Shown piece after piece: positions 24,701 through 31,893 of a stretch of DNA of 32,696 bases (positions are counted from its first letter, which is position 1; each line of letters starts with the position of its first letter). The position numbers and the translations under genes were made by a program. This DNA is from Paludibacteraceae bacterium (GTDB taxonomy: Bacteria > Bacteroidota > Bacteroidia > Bacteroidales > Paludibacteraceae), in contig JAKSNZ010000018.1 of assembly GCA_024405855.1 (NCBI GenBank), forward strand, positions 1 through 32,696, read 5' to 3'. The notes beneath the pieces are model-generated. The model saw only the letters and a program-made list of their open reading frames with translations, was not told where the DNA came from and ran no database searches.

Positions 24701-26383
24701 ATGAATAGCAAGACTAATATAAAAACATTGCTTTCAGACAATAAGATTGCAGTACCATCTTATCAAAGAGCCTATTCTTGGACTACCAAGGGTCAGGTTG
24801 ATGTTTTTTTGTCTGATTTGGATAATCATATAAAAAGTGAAACTGATTCAAATTATTACATTGGTCATTTTATTTTTGAAAAGACTGAAGAGCAACCTAT
24901 ATATTACGCAATTGATGGACAGCAAAGACTTACAACAATTGTAATATTTTTATCAGCTCTTAAGCAGGAATTAAAGAAAAAAAACGAGCTGTCATCAGAG
25001 GAAGAAAACAATATCAATAAAATGATAAAAAATCATTTCTCCACAGTCCAATACGATAACGATTTTTTTAAAAGCTATATAATTGATAGAACAAATATTC
25101 AAACAACGAATTTATCTACGGAATCTAAAAAATGCATAAAAAAAGCCTTTGATTATTTTGTGGACGAATTAAAAAAGAGGGAGTCGGACGAATTAAAAAA
25201 ACTACTGATTGCGATTTCAAAAGCGACATGTACGACCCATACTATAGAAGAAAAATCAGAGGCCATTCAAATGTTTATTTTCCAAAACAACAGAGGAAAG
25301 CAACCTACAAATCTTGAAATATTAAAAGCCTTATTTATGCATAATGTTTTGTTACATGGTGGAGAAGATGCCGAAAGTATAAATATAGAGATAGAGCAAA
25401 GATTTCAAGACATCTATAAATATAGTACTGTTATTAATTCGTACATAAAAGAAGATGAAGTCTTGAATTATGTGTTGCAAGTATATAGAGATGATTTGCA
25501 GGTGTGGGGCATTGTTGAGCAGGTGGAGAAAGCAATAAAAAAAGGTGATAGAATCGAATTCATACAAGGTTTTACAAAAACTCTCTGTGAGAGTTATGAA
25601 AACTTAAAAATCTTTTATGATACTGACAGTAAAGAGCATTATGATATCCATTCCATTGTTAGTCTTAATAGTTATAACAATCTTGTTCTTCCTTTTATCA
25701 TTAAAGCATATAAATTTGATTATAGTAAAGAGGATATATGCAAACTATGCAGAATGTTTGAATCATTTATAATTCATCAATTGATTATTGGTCATAGAGC
25801 AAATATTACAAAACGTTTTGAAAATGTTTTTAATAATTTTAAAGAAACTAATAAAGATATAACACCAATAGAAACATTCTTTACAAAACTACATAATACT
25901 GATGATAGTTGGCTATGGTATTGGACAGATAAGGAGTTTATTAAATATATTCCAAAATGCAATCACAGAATAATGGTATTCATTCTTTGGAAATATGAAA
26001 ACTATCTAATACAAACAACTTCAGGAGATGGATATGATTTTAGCTTCTATAAGTATAAAAACATTAACAAAAAGAATTTAGAGCATATTGCCCCTCAAAC
26101 TCCCCCGCAGGATCCTATAGCCGCAGGTTATTGCGAATATGATGATAATTTTAAAGATGCTTATTTAAACAGCATTGGTAATTATTTATTGCTTTCACAA
26201 GAGCATAATATACCACTAAGTAATAATCCGTTTCCACAAAAAAGGGAAACATATTCACATTTAGAACAGCAAAAAGAAGTTGTGGATATGACAAGAGACA
26301 GTGAGATTTGGGATAAGGCAAAAATACAGGCGAGAGAAAAAAAATTGATGGAATTTATAAAAGAAATTTATTGTAATGAATAG
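24701..26383 (+). CDS. DUF262/DUF1524 (GmrSD-like) HNH nuclease
   Basis: A 560-residue protein with the DUF262 (ParB-like) N-terminal domain: V-P-S-Y-Q-R-A-Y-S-W near residue 22 and the D-G-Q-Q-R-L-T-T-I motif at 72-80, which in this family is linked to NTP binding or hydrolysis. The C-terminal DUF1524 is an HNH-type nuclease with L-E-H-I-A-P-Q (Glu461, His462) and N-S-I-G-N-Y-L-L-L (490-498). Known relatives include GmrSD (restriction of glucosylated hydroxymethyl-cytosine DNA) and SspE. Its base composition is much richer in A/T than the core genes. ATG 24701 is preferred to a TTG four codons earlier. The ATPase gene follows 83 bp downstream; the pair may act together, but this is inference. 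Confidence 0.9.
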   Translation: MNSKTNIKTLLSDNKIAVPSYQRAYSWTTKGQVDVFLSDLDNHIKSETDSNYYIGHFIFEKTEEQPIYYAIDGQQRLTTIVIFLSALKQELKKKNELSSEEENNINKMIKNHFSTVQYDNDFFKSYIIDRTNIQTTNLSTESKKCIKKAFDYFVDELKKRESDELKKLLIAISKATCTTHTIEEKSEAIQMFIFQNNRGKQPTNLEILKALFMHNVLLHGGEDAESINIEIEQRFQDIYKYSTVINSYIKEDEVLNYVLQVYRDDLQVWGIVEQVEKAIKKGDRIEFIQGFTKTLCESYENLKIFYDTDSKEHYDIHSIVSLNSYNNLVLPFIIKAYKFDYSKEDICKLCRMFESFIIHQLIIGHRANITKRFENVFNNFKETNKDITPIETFFTKLHNTDDSWLWYWTDKEFIKYIPKCNHRIMVFILWKYENYLIQTTSGDGYDFSFYKYKNINKKNLEHIAPQTPPQDPIAAGYCEYDDNFKDAYLNSIGNYLLLSQEHNIPLSNNPFPQKRETYSHLEQQKEVVDMTRDSEIWDKAKIQAREKKLMEFIKEIYCNE

Positions 26384-26466
26384 TGCATTAATGATCAAAA
26401 TTGATAATTACAGAATGTAGCGTAAAGAGAACACATTTATACAAAAATTTAGAAGACAGTAATATA

Positions 26467-27765
26467 ATGAAATCTATAAAAATAAAGATTAACAGACTAG
26501 GAAGAATAAAAGATTCAGAAATTGAAATTAAACCATTAATGTTTTTTTCTGGGGAATCTGGAATGGGTAAAAGTTATCTTGCTTTATTGTGCCATTATTT
26601 TTATGAGGTATTACTTGATAGAGAAAGAATCAATAAATTTTTCATAGAGAAAAATTTAGATTTCAATTCATTTATTGAATCATCAGATGATAGGCAGCTT
26701 GCATTCAGTGTAAATAAAGCAGACTTTGAGGCTTGGTTAGCAAAAGATGCTATTTCATATATCAGATATATGATTAATAATGATTCTTTGGATGCTGATA
26801 TTCAAGTTCAGATACCTGAAGATTTTGATTCACAGATGAATTGCACCTTTGAAAACGAACAATATGAATTGAATAATCAAGTGCATAATGCGGTAAAATT
26901 GAAATTACCATCATTAACATTTAGAGTTGAAAAGGTTACAATTGCTTTAAATGAAGAATCTCCATTTGCATTTTTCTTTAGATGCTACTTGTTGGATGAA
27001 ATCTTTGGAGATTATAAAGCATTAGAACGTACTTTTGTTCTGCCACCATCGCGTGGATCGTTAATGACAGAACAAATGACACCTGTTTCTGGTTTATATA
27101 GAAAGTTTGAGAAGGATAAATATTACTGGACAAGAGCAAAATCTCAAGAAGTTCATAATGACCCTGAGATAGCCGGTTATATCAAAAATATTCTTGAAGG
27201 AAGTATTAGCATTAAAGAAGACAAGTATGTGTATTCATTGAATTCTGGTAAGCAAACTAATACTGTGGATATGCCTCTATCAGCCGCAGCTTCCTCTATT
27301 AGAGAGTTGGCTCCGATAGAAATGATTGTTGAAAATTCTAACATTGATAAAATATCAGTCTTGTTTGAGGAGCCAGAAGCACATTTGCATCCAGAGAAGC
27401 AAAGAATGATGGCAGATTTAATATGCTATTTGAGTGTAATTGGAGCCCATTTACAAATAACAACACATAGCGACTATCTCGTCCATCGTTTTAACGAGAT
27501 ATTGAGGACTTCAAATTATAAAGTCCAAGGTGTTGATGTGTCGTCATTGCTTGAGAAATTAGGAGTTCCCAATCGAGCTCTTGTTGAAGCATCTAATGTT
27601 GGGGCTTATTATTTGCGTAGAGAATCTGATAATTCATCTAAGATTATAAAACAAGAAATTGATAATGGAATTCCTGATGATTCGTTCCAAAAAGCGGATA
27701 AATATGCATGCGACAACAGACAGTTTTTAGATGAAATGGAAAACGAAGCATTAGAAAATGATTAA
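26467..27765 (+). CDS. AAA ATPase of the OLD/SMC-like (AAA_15/AAA_21) group
   Basis: A 432-residue ABC-type ATPase: Walker A G-E-S-G-M-G-K-S at 29-36, Walker B V-L-F-E-E-P-E-A-H-L-H-P (~298-309) and the switch histidine in T-T-H-S-D-Y-L (His334). A middle insertion of ~250 residues separates the two halves, and no TOPRIM domain is evident, so it is not a full OLD nuclease. ATG 26467 begins MKSIKIKINRLGRIKD, the usual first strand; a TTG-initiated extension from 26401 is unlikely. Such ATPases often partner a nuclease in phage-defence systems, and the adjacent DUF262/HNH gene fits that pattern. Composition is A/T-rich like its neighbour. Confidence 0.88.
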   Translation: MKSIKIKINRLGRIKDSEIEIKPLMFFSGESGMGKSYLALLCHYFYEVLLDRERINKFFIEKNLDFNSFIESSDDRQLAFSVNKADFEAWLAKDAISYIRYMINNDSLDADIQVQIPEDFDSQMNCTFENEQYELNNQVHNAVKLKLPSLTFRVEKVTIALNEESPFAFFFRCYLLDEIFGDYKALERTFVLPPSRGSLMTEQMTPVSGLYRKFEKDKYYWTRAKSQEVHNDPEIAGYIKNILEGSISIKEDKYVYSLNSGKQTNTVDMPLSAAASSIRELAPIEMIVENSNIDKISVLFEEPEAHLHPEKQRMMADLICYLSVIGAHLQITTHSDYLVHRFNEILRTSNYKVQGVDVSSLLEKLGVPNRALVEASNVGAYYLRRESDNSSKIIKQEIDNGIPDDSFQKADKYACDNRQFLDEMENEALEND

Positions 27766-27816
27766 GAAAGAGAGTTAACTCAATGACAAAAATTATTAAC
27801 TAAAAATTTTATACTT

Positions 27817-30570
27817 ATGGAAACAAAAAATTTATTAAAAAGTTTAAAACGCAGGCTTAGCTGGATGCTATGCCTGGTGGCATTACTTAGTGTCAGTCAA
27901 ATTATATCGGCTGAAGATATTGGTTTTTATGATACACAAGGAGATAATGATGTCTGGCGTATACAGTTCGGTTACAATAATACCAATTGGCAGCAACATG
28001 GTAACCGTTCCAATTGTATTGGTAATGAATACGATTTGGGAACAATAACCACAGATTTATATATTGATAAAGATAACTCTTATGGTTGGACGTGGGGTGC
28101 TGGAAACAGAAGATTAACTTTATCCGCTGAATATCAAGTTAATGGAGGTTCGTATTCTGGAGAAAAAGAAGTACTTTATCAGGATTGGAGTGACAGTGGC
28201 AATCAAAAAGTAATATTTAAAACTTCAAAAAAAATATTTTCAACATCCGACAATCCTGGAAATTATGTATATAAATATTACTTGAAAGTAACTGCGACAA
28301 ACGCATCTTGTAACAACTGTTATTGTTCCAACAATAGCAATAATATGAAAATCAAATTCACTATCCCAGGCTTCTCTCCTTCAACAGGTACAAAGGATTT
28401 CGGGAGTGTGAATATAGGAGGGAATAAAGAAGAAACAATATCTCTTACTCACTATGGTTCAAATACAGGTATTAAATCTTCAACTATAACAGGAATAAAT
28501 GCAGATCAGTTTTCTAAATCTGATGTGTCTTCAAGTAGTTTCAAGGTCAAGTTTACTCCTACAAGTGCAGGCTCTAAGACAGCTACTGTAACTATAACTG
28601 ATAATTATGATAAAACTTATAAGTTGACAGTTACTGGTACAGGTGTGCAACCTAAATATTATGTAGCAGGTTCATTCACGAATTGGGGTGATAATCAGGT
28701 TGAACTAGAATCCAATGGTGATGGTACATATTCTAAATCAATTACTCTTACAGTGAACACCGAACATAAATTTAAAATTAGAGAAGATGAACAATGGTAT
28801 GGGAAAGACGGAGGTGATTGTAAGGGCTCAATAAACAGAAGCAGCACTTCTATTGCGAGTCTAGAATCTGGGAATAATCTGTGTATCAATGCAGATGTTG
28901 CAGGTTCATATACATTCACATACACACCTACTGGCAGAACTATTTCTGTAACCTACCCACCTGCTTGCGAAACCCCAACACAGCAAGAGGTAAGCATTGG
29001 TGATGCAACAATATGTAGCTCAAGTAGTACTACAATTTCTACTACAACCAGCCAAAGCAGTTACAAATATCAGTTGGCTAGGCAAAATGGTAGTAGTTGG
29101 GATAATGTAGGTACCGCTGTAGATGGTGGAAGTGCATTGAGGTTTGAAAATATCAACACAGCAGGTACCTATAAAATTTATGGTTATCTAAGTACAGATG
29201 AAACTTGTAAGGCTGATATGAAAAATACTGTAGCCCTAAGTGTTGATGCCGCTCCTGTGGCAACCTCGGTTAGTGGTGCAGGTGCAGTTTGTTCTGATAA
29301 AACAAAAACGCTTACTCTTGCATCGGGATACAAAGGTTCTTTGCAATGGGAGAAATCTGATGCACAGGCTGGCACATATAGTCCAATTACTGATAAAACA
29401 AGTACAACCTATACTACTACTGCTGGTGAGGCGGGTTGGTATAGGGTTAGTGTAAAAAATGGTGTTTGTGACGCTGCTTATACCACCCCTGTACAAGTAA
29501 CAGTTGATGCTAAACCTACACTTGGAGCTGTATCAGGTGCCGGTGCAGTTTGTACGGGAAGTACAAAAACATTGACTCTCAACAATCATACACAAACCAT
29601 AAATTGGCAAAAGTCCGCTTCCCAAAGTGGAACTTATACAACTATTCCTAATACAACTGGTTTAACTTCTTATGGTGCCACTGAGGCAGGATGGTACAGG
29701 GTACAAGCCACAAATGGAGTTTGTGATGCTGTTAATAATACAGGTGTACAAGTTACCGTTGACCAACCTACCGTAGCAGGTACAATAACTGGCGCTGGTG
29801 ACATTTGTAGCGGAAACACTAAAGAATTGAGTTCTAGCGGAGCGACCGCTACCAACTATAAGTGGAAGAGTTGTTTGACAGAGGATGGTACGTATGTGGA
29901 CGCTACAGGTACAATAAATAAATCTAAATATTCAGCAAACCCAACTGTGTCTACATATTATAAACTTAGTGTTAAAAATGGTGAATGTAGTTGGGCATAC
30001 ACAGCACCTGTAAGAGTAGTAGTAAATAATAAACCTGCCCAGCCAGGTGTAATAACCAGTAGTGTTACTGCTCCATGTATTAATGCCACAGGCTTGGGTT
30101 ATAGCATTACTGAAGTTGCAACTGCCACAGGTTACACTTGGACAGTGCCTGCAGGATGGAATATAACAGCAGGTGCAGGTACACACTCAATTACTGCCAC
30201 TGCTGGTACTGCTGGTGGTAGCATTAAGGTAACGGCAAATAACGATTGCGGTTCCAGTGCTGAACAAACATTGGCTGTAACTGTTAAGGGTAAGACCATA
30301 TCAGTGTCTCCAACTACGGTAAATGCTAAGAAATACACTCCTACCGCTATTACTGCTACAACTGATGGTGATGTAACTTGGGCTGTTACAGGCACTAACA
30401 ACTATCTGCTTAATGCCGACAAGACTGTATATACTAGTGGAAATGTTAAGCAGATTACCGTTAAGGCTGTTTCAAGTGGTAATGTTACTGCAACCACAAC
30501 AAATGACGGTTGTGAGACATCTGCCACTGTAACGCTAAGCCCATCTGACGATACAGAAACTTGTAACTAA
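27817..30570 (+). CDS. Secreted multidomain Ig-like repeat surface protein, no visible sorting domain
   Basis: A 917-residue exported protein. The signal peptide has a basic N-region (L-K-R-R-L-S-W) and hydrophobic core ending I-I-S-A. Residues ~185-280 resemble a choice-of-anchor D/ASPM-type module (F-G-S-V-N-I-G-G, F-T-P-T-S-A-G-S, L-T-V-T-G-T-G). Residues ~283-380 resemble a CBM48/SusE-like starch-binding fold (Y-Y-V-A-G-S-F-T-N-W-G-D-N). At least three ~85-residue Ig-like repeats follow, each with G-A-G-A-V-C or G-A-G-D-I-C at the start and G-W-Y-R-V or Y-Y-K-L plus x-N-G-x-C near the end, then PKD-like modules. It stops at D-D-T-E-T-C-N with neither type A nor type B T9SS domain, so it may be truncated. 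Confidence 0.82.
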   Translation: METKNLLKSLKRRLSWMLCLVALLSVSQIISAEDIGFYDTQGDNDVWRIQFGYNNTNWQQHGNRSNCIGNEYDLGTITTDLYIDKDNSYGWTWGAGNRRLTLSAEYQVNGGSYSGEKEVLYQDWSDSGNQKVIFKTSKKIFSTSDNPGNYVYKYYLKVTATNASCNNCYCSNNSNNMKIKFTIPGFSPSTGTKDFGSVNIGGNKEETISLTHYGSNTGIKSSTITGINADQFSKSDVSSSSFKVKFTPTSAGSKTATVTITDNYDKTYKLTVTGTGVQPKYYVAGSFTNWGDNQVELESNGDGTYSKSITLTVNTEHKFKIREDEQWYGKDGGDCKGSINRSSTSIASLESGNNLCINADVAGSYTFTYTPTGRTISVTYPPACETPTQQEVSIGDATICSSSSTTISTTTSQSSYKYQLARQNGSSWDNVGTAVDGGSALRFENINTAGTYKIYGYLSTDETCKADMKNTVALSVDAAPVATSVSGAGAVCSDKTKTLTLASGYKGSLQWEKSDAQAGTYSPITDKTSTTYTTTAGEAGWYRVSVKNGVCDAAYTTPVQVTVDAKPTLGAVSGAGAVCTGSTKTLTLNNHTQTINWQKSASQSGTYTTIPNTTGLTSYGATEAGWYRVQATNGVCDAVNNTGVQVTVDQPTVAGTITGAGDICSGNTKELSSSGATATNYKWKSCLTEDGTYVDATGTINKSKYSANPTVSTYYKLSVKNGECSWAYTAPVRVVVNNKPAQPGVITSSVTAPCINATGLGYSITEVATATGYTWTVPAGWNITAGAGTHSITATAGTAGGSIKVTANNDCGSSAEQTLAVTVKGKTISVSPTTVNAKKYTPTAITATTDGDVTWAVTGTNNYLLNADKTVYTSGNVKQITVKAVSSGNVTATTTNDGCETSATVTLSPSDDTETCN

Positions 30571-30615
30571 TTTAATAAATATTTATAGGATTCTACCACA
30601 AATCCGGCACTCCAA

Positions 30616-30669
30616 CGTCATTTTGAGATGTAGTATAGAAATAGATTCTTCGCTACGCTCAGAATGACG
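30616..30669. repeat. Dispersed palindromic repeat after the Ig-repeat gene
   Basis: CGTCATTTTGAG (30616-30627) faces CTCAGAATGACG (30658-30669), with TTCTTCGCTACG in the right arm. An outer pair CCAACG (30612-30617) and CGTTGG just past 30690 extends the inverted structure. It starts 46 bp after the preceding stop. Together with the hairpin repeat at 30744 it makes up most of the 302-bp gap. Confidence 0.65.
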
Positions 30670-30743
30670 GAAAGGAGCCAAAACTCAAATTTTAGCGTTG
30701 GCTATTAGTTATATTTCATAATATATCAATAGTTTTTTAAGTA

Positions 30744-30790
30744 TTTTTTGTTTGGTGGCACGTCCCTAACGAGGGGCGTGCTGCTGTTTT
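30744..30790 (+). repeat. 47-bp direct repeat, left copy, with hairpin
   Basis: Identical over 47 bp to 31515-31561. The core hairpin GCACGTCCC-TAACGA-GGGGCGTGC (30758-30781) has nine pairs, one of them G-T, and a short T-run after CTGCTG. It has the form of an intrinsic terminator. Confidence 0.85.
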
Positions 30791-30812
30791 TGTGTTATTA
30801 TAGGTAAGTGAT

Positions 30813-30844
30813 ATTGTGTATCTTGTTTTTTTTATCTATATTTG
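30813..30844 (+). promoter_or_regulatory. Promoter of the PIN toxin-antitoxin pair
   Basis: -7 box TATATTTG at 30837-30844, with a near-consensus ATTG at 30813-30816 and a 20-bp spacer. Confidence 0.5.
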
Positions 30845-30858
30845 CAGGTGTATTATAT

Positions 30859-30866
30859 AAGGAGGT
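30859..30866 (+). promoter_or_regulatory. Strong Shine-Dalgarno of the PIN antitoxin
   Basis: AAGGAGGT ends 6 nt before the ATG at 30873. Such a complete SD is unusual beside the other genes of this window and fixes the start. Confidence 0.75.
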
Positions 30867-30872
30867 AAGATT

Positions 30873-31100
30873 ATGGCAACACAATTTAATGTACCATTTA
30901 ATGAAACACAGTTGTATTTGCTGTCTTTGTTTGAGCACAATAGAACGCAAACACAGTTAAGCAAGTTAAAAATGGCGGTTTCCAAATTTTATTTTGATGA
31001 GGTGGAGCGAGAAGTGAGGAAAGCGTGTAAAGAAAAAAAACTGAATGCGGCAACCATCAATGCGTTTGCGGCTAAGAATCATCATACTCCTTACAAATGA
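30873..31100 (+). CDS. Small putative antitoxin of the PIN toxin
   Basis: A 75-residue basic protein beginning MATQFNVPFNETQLYLL, with a helical central part (Q-L-S-K-L-K-M-A-V-S-K-F-Y) and a charged E-V-E-R-E-V-R-K-A-C-K-E-K-K segment. No DNA-binding family was recognised with certainty. The call rests on position: it precedes a COG1569-type PIN toxin with an ATGA overlap (31097-31100), has a strong SD and its own promoter, and is the right size for an antitoxin. Confidence 0.7.
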   Translation: MATQFNVPFNETQLYLLSLFEHNRTQTQLSKLKMAVSKFYFDEVEREVRKACKEKKLNAATINAFAAKNHHTPYK

Positions 31101-31504
31101 AAATTGTGTTAGACACAAATGTGCTTGTTCGTATCTTATACCCAAATTCAGTAAATCATTTGGTATGGGAGAAATTGCTTGATGCAGAATATATTATTTG
31201 TTACACTACGGATATTTTGTTAGAATATGAAGAGATTTTGACCGAACTGTTTTCTGTAAATGTGGCAAATGCCGTAGTGTCAGCAATAGTATCACTGGTA
31301 AACTCTGAGCGAATAACGCCATATTATAAGTTAAATTTGATAAAAGGGGATAAAGACGACAATAAGTTTGTAGATTGTGCCTTTGCAGCTAATGCAAGTT
31401 ATATTGTAACCGATGATAAGCATTTTAAGGAACTGAAAAAAATAGATTTTCCAAAAATCGAAACGTTAAAACTTGCAGAATTTAGAAAAAGACTATCAAA
31501 ATAA
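31097..31504 (+). CDS. PIN-domain ribonuclease toxin (COG1569-like)
   Basis: A 135-residue VapC-type nuclease. The acidic PIN set is visible: Asp6 in I-V-L-D-T-N-V-L-V-R, a glutamate in L-L-E-Y-E-E-I-L (~43), aspartates in D-K-D-D-N-K-F-V-D-C-A (~85-93) and in Y-I-V-T-D-D-K-H-F (~106). This arrangement matches the 'putative toxin component, PIN family' group. The catalytic positions are intact. The right-hand 47-bp repeat, with its hairpin, follows 10 nt after the stop and can end the transcript. Confidence 0.9.
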   Translation: MKIVLDTNVLVRILYPNSVNHLVWEKLLDAEYIICYTTDILLEYEEILTELFSVNVANAVVSAIVSLVNSERITPYYKLNLIKGDKDDNKFVDCAFAANASYIVTDDKHFKELKKIDFPKIETLKLAEFRKRLSK

Positions 31505-31514
31505 CATGATTATT

Positions 31515-31561
31515 TTTTTTGTTTGGTGGCACGTCCCTAACGAGGGGCGTGCTGCTGTTTT
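31515..31561 (+). repeat. 47-bp direct repeat, right copy, probable terminator of the PIN pair
   Basis: Exact copy of 30744-30790. Hairpin arms are at 31529-31537 and 31544-31552, 25 nt after the PIN toxin stop. Confidence 0.85.
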
Positions 31562-31640
31562 CACAAGTGCCACCTTTCAACTTTCCCCTCACTTAATCGT
31601 ACTTTACCTCGCTACGCTCGGTGAAGATACTCACGTTCGT
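31560..31640 (+). repeat. Degraded partial copy of the folded repeat element
   Basis: TTCACAAGTGCCACCTTTCA and the next five bases (31560-31584) recur exactly at 31754-31778 inside copy 2. The sequence then jumps to CCCCTCACTTAATCGTA, the counterpart of the copy 2 right end (31810 onward), missing the third hairpin. A first-hairpin-like unit follows (31599-31629), ending in GAAGATACTCACGTTCG, which resembles 31679-31694. Confidence 0.65.
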
Positions 31641-31646
31641 TTAATC

Positions 31647-31832
31647 GTATCTTTACTCGTACCCTGATGGGTACTCGTGAAGATACTCACATTCGGGAAA
31701 ATCAAAAACGTACCGTTTTTGCAAAAGTTGTGCGGTATCACTTTGTGAATAAATTCACAAGTGCCACCTTTCAACTTTTTTTCAAAAAATGCAGGCATTT
31801 TTTGATTTTCCCCTCATTTAATCGTATCTTTG
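31647..31832 (+). repeat. Folded repeat element, copy 2, ending in a promoter
   Basis: Hairpin GTATCTT/AAGATAC (31647-31653, 31680-31686) with inner GTACCC/GGGTAC around TGAT. Then a unit closed by a perfect 14-bp stem GGGAAAATCAAAAA (31695-31708) with 31799-31812. It contains AAAAACG-TAC-CGTTTTT, an arm with CACTTTGTGAAT/ATTCACAAGTG, and AAAAAATGC/GCATTTTTT. The order of hairpins is the same as in copy 1 (23960-24145). With the partial copy at 31560 and the direct repeat at 31515 it accounts for most of the 389-bp gap after the PIN gene. Confidence 0.8.
31801..31832 (+). promoter_or_regulatory. Promoter at the right end of element copy 2
   Basis: TTTG (31801-31804) and TATCTTTG (31825-31832) with a 20-bp spacer, in the same place as in copy 1. 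It reads into the ORF6N-RhuM gene with a leader of about 55 nt. The leader holds ACCTCA (31861-31866) and TGAGGT (31882-31887), which could pair just before the ATG. Confidence 0.65.
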
Positions 31833-31893
31833 TAGGACTTTCCTTTAGATTTTTTGACGCACCTCATTGTACTGCAAAAATTGAGGTAATAGT

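Noticed and set aside
30744..31561. CRISPR array or integron attC sites
   Set aside because: Only two repeats 771 bp apart with genes between, no spacers, and the attC core sequences are not convincing.
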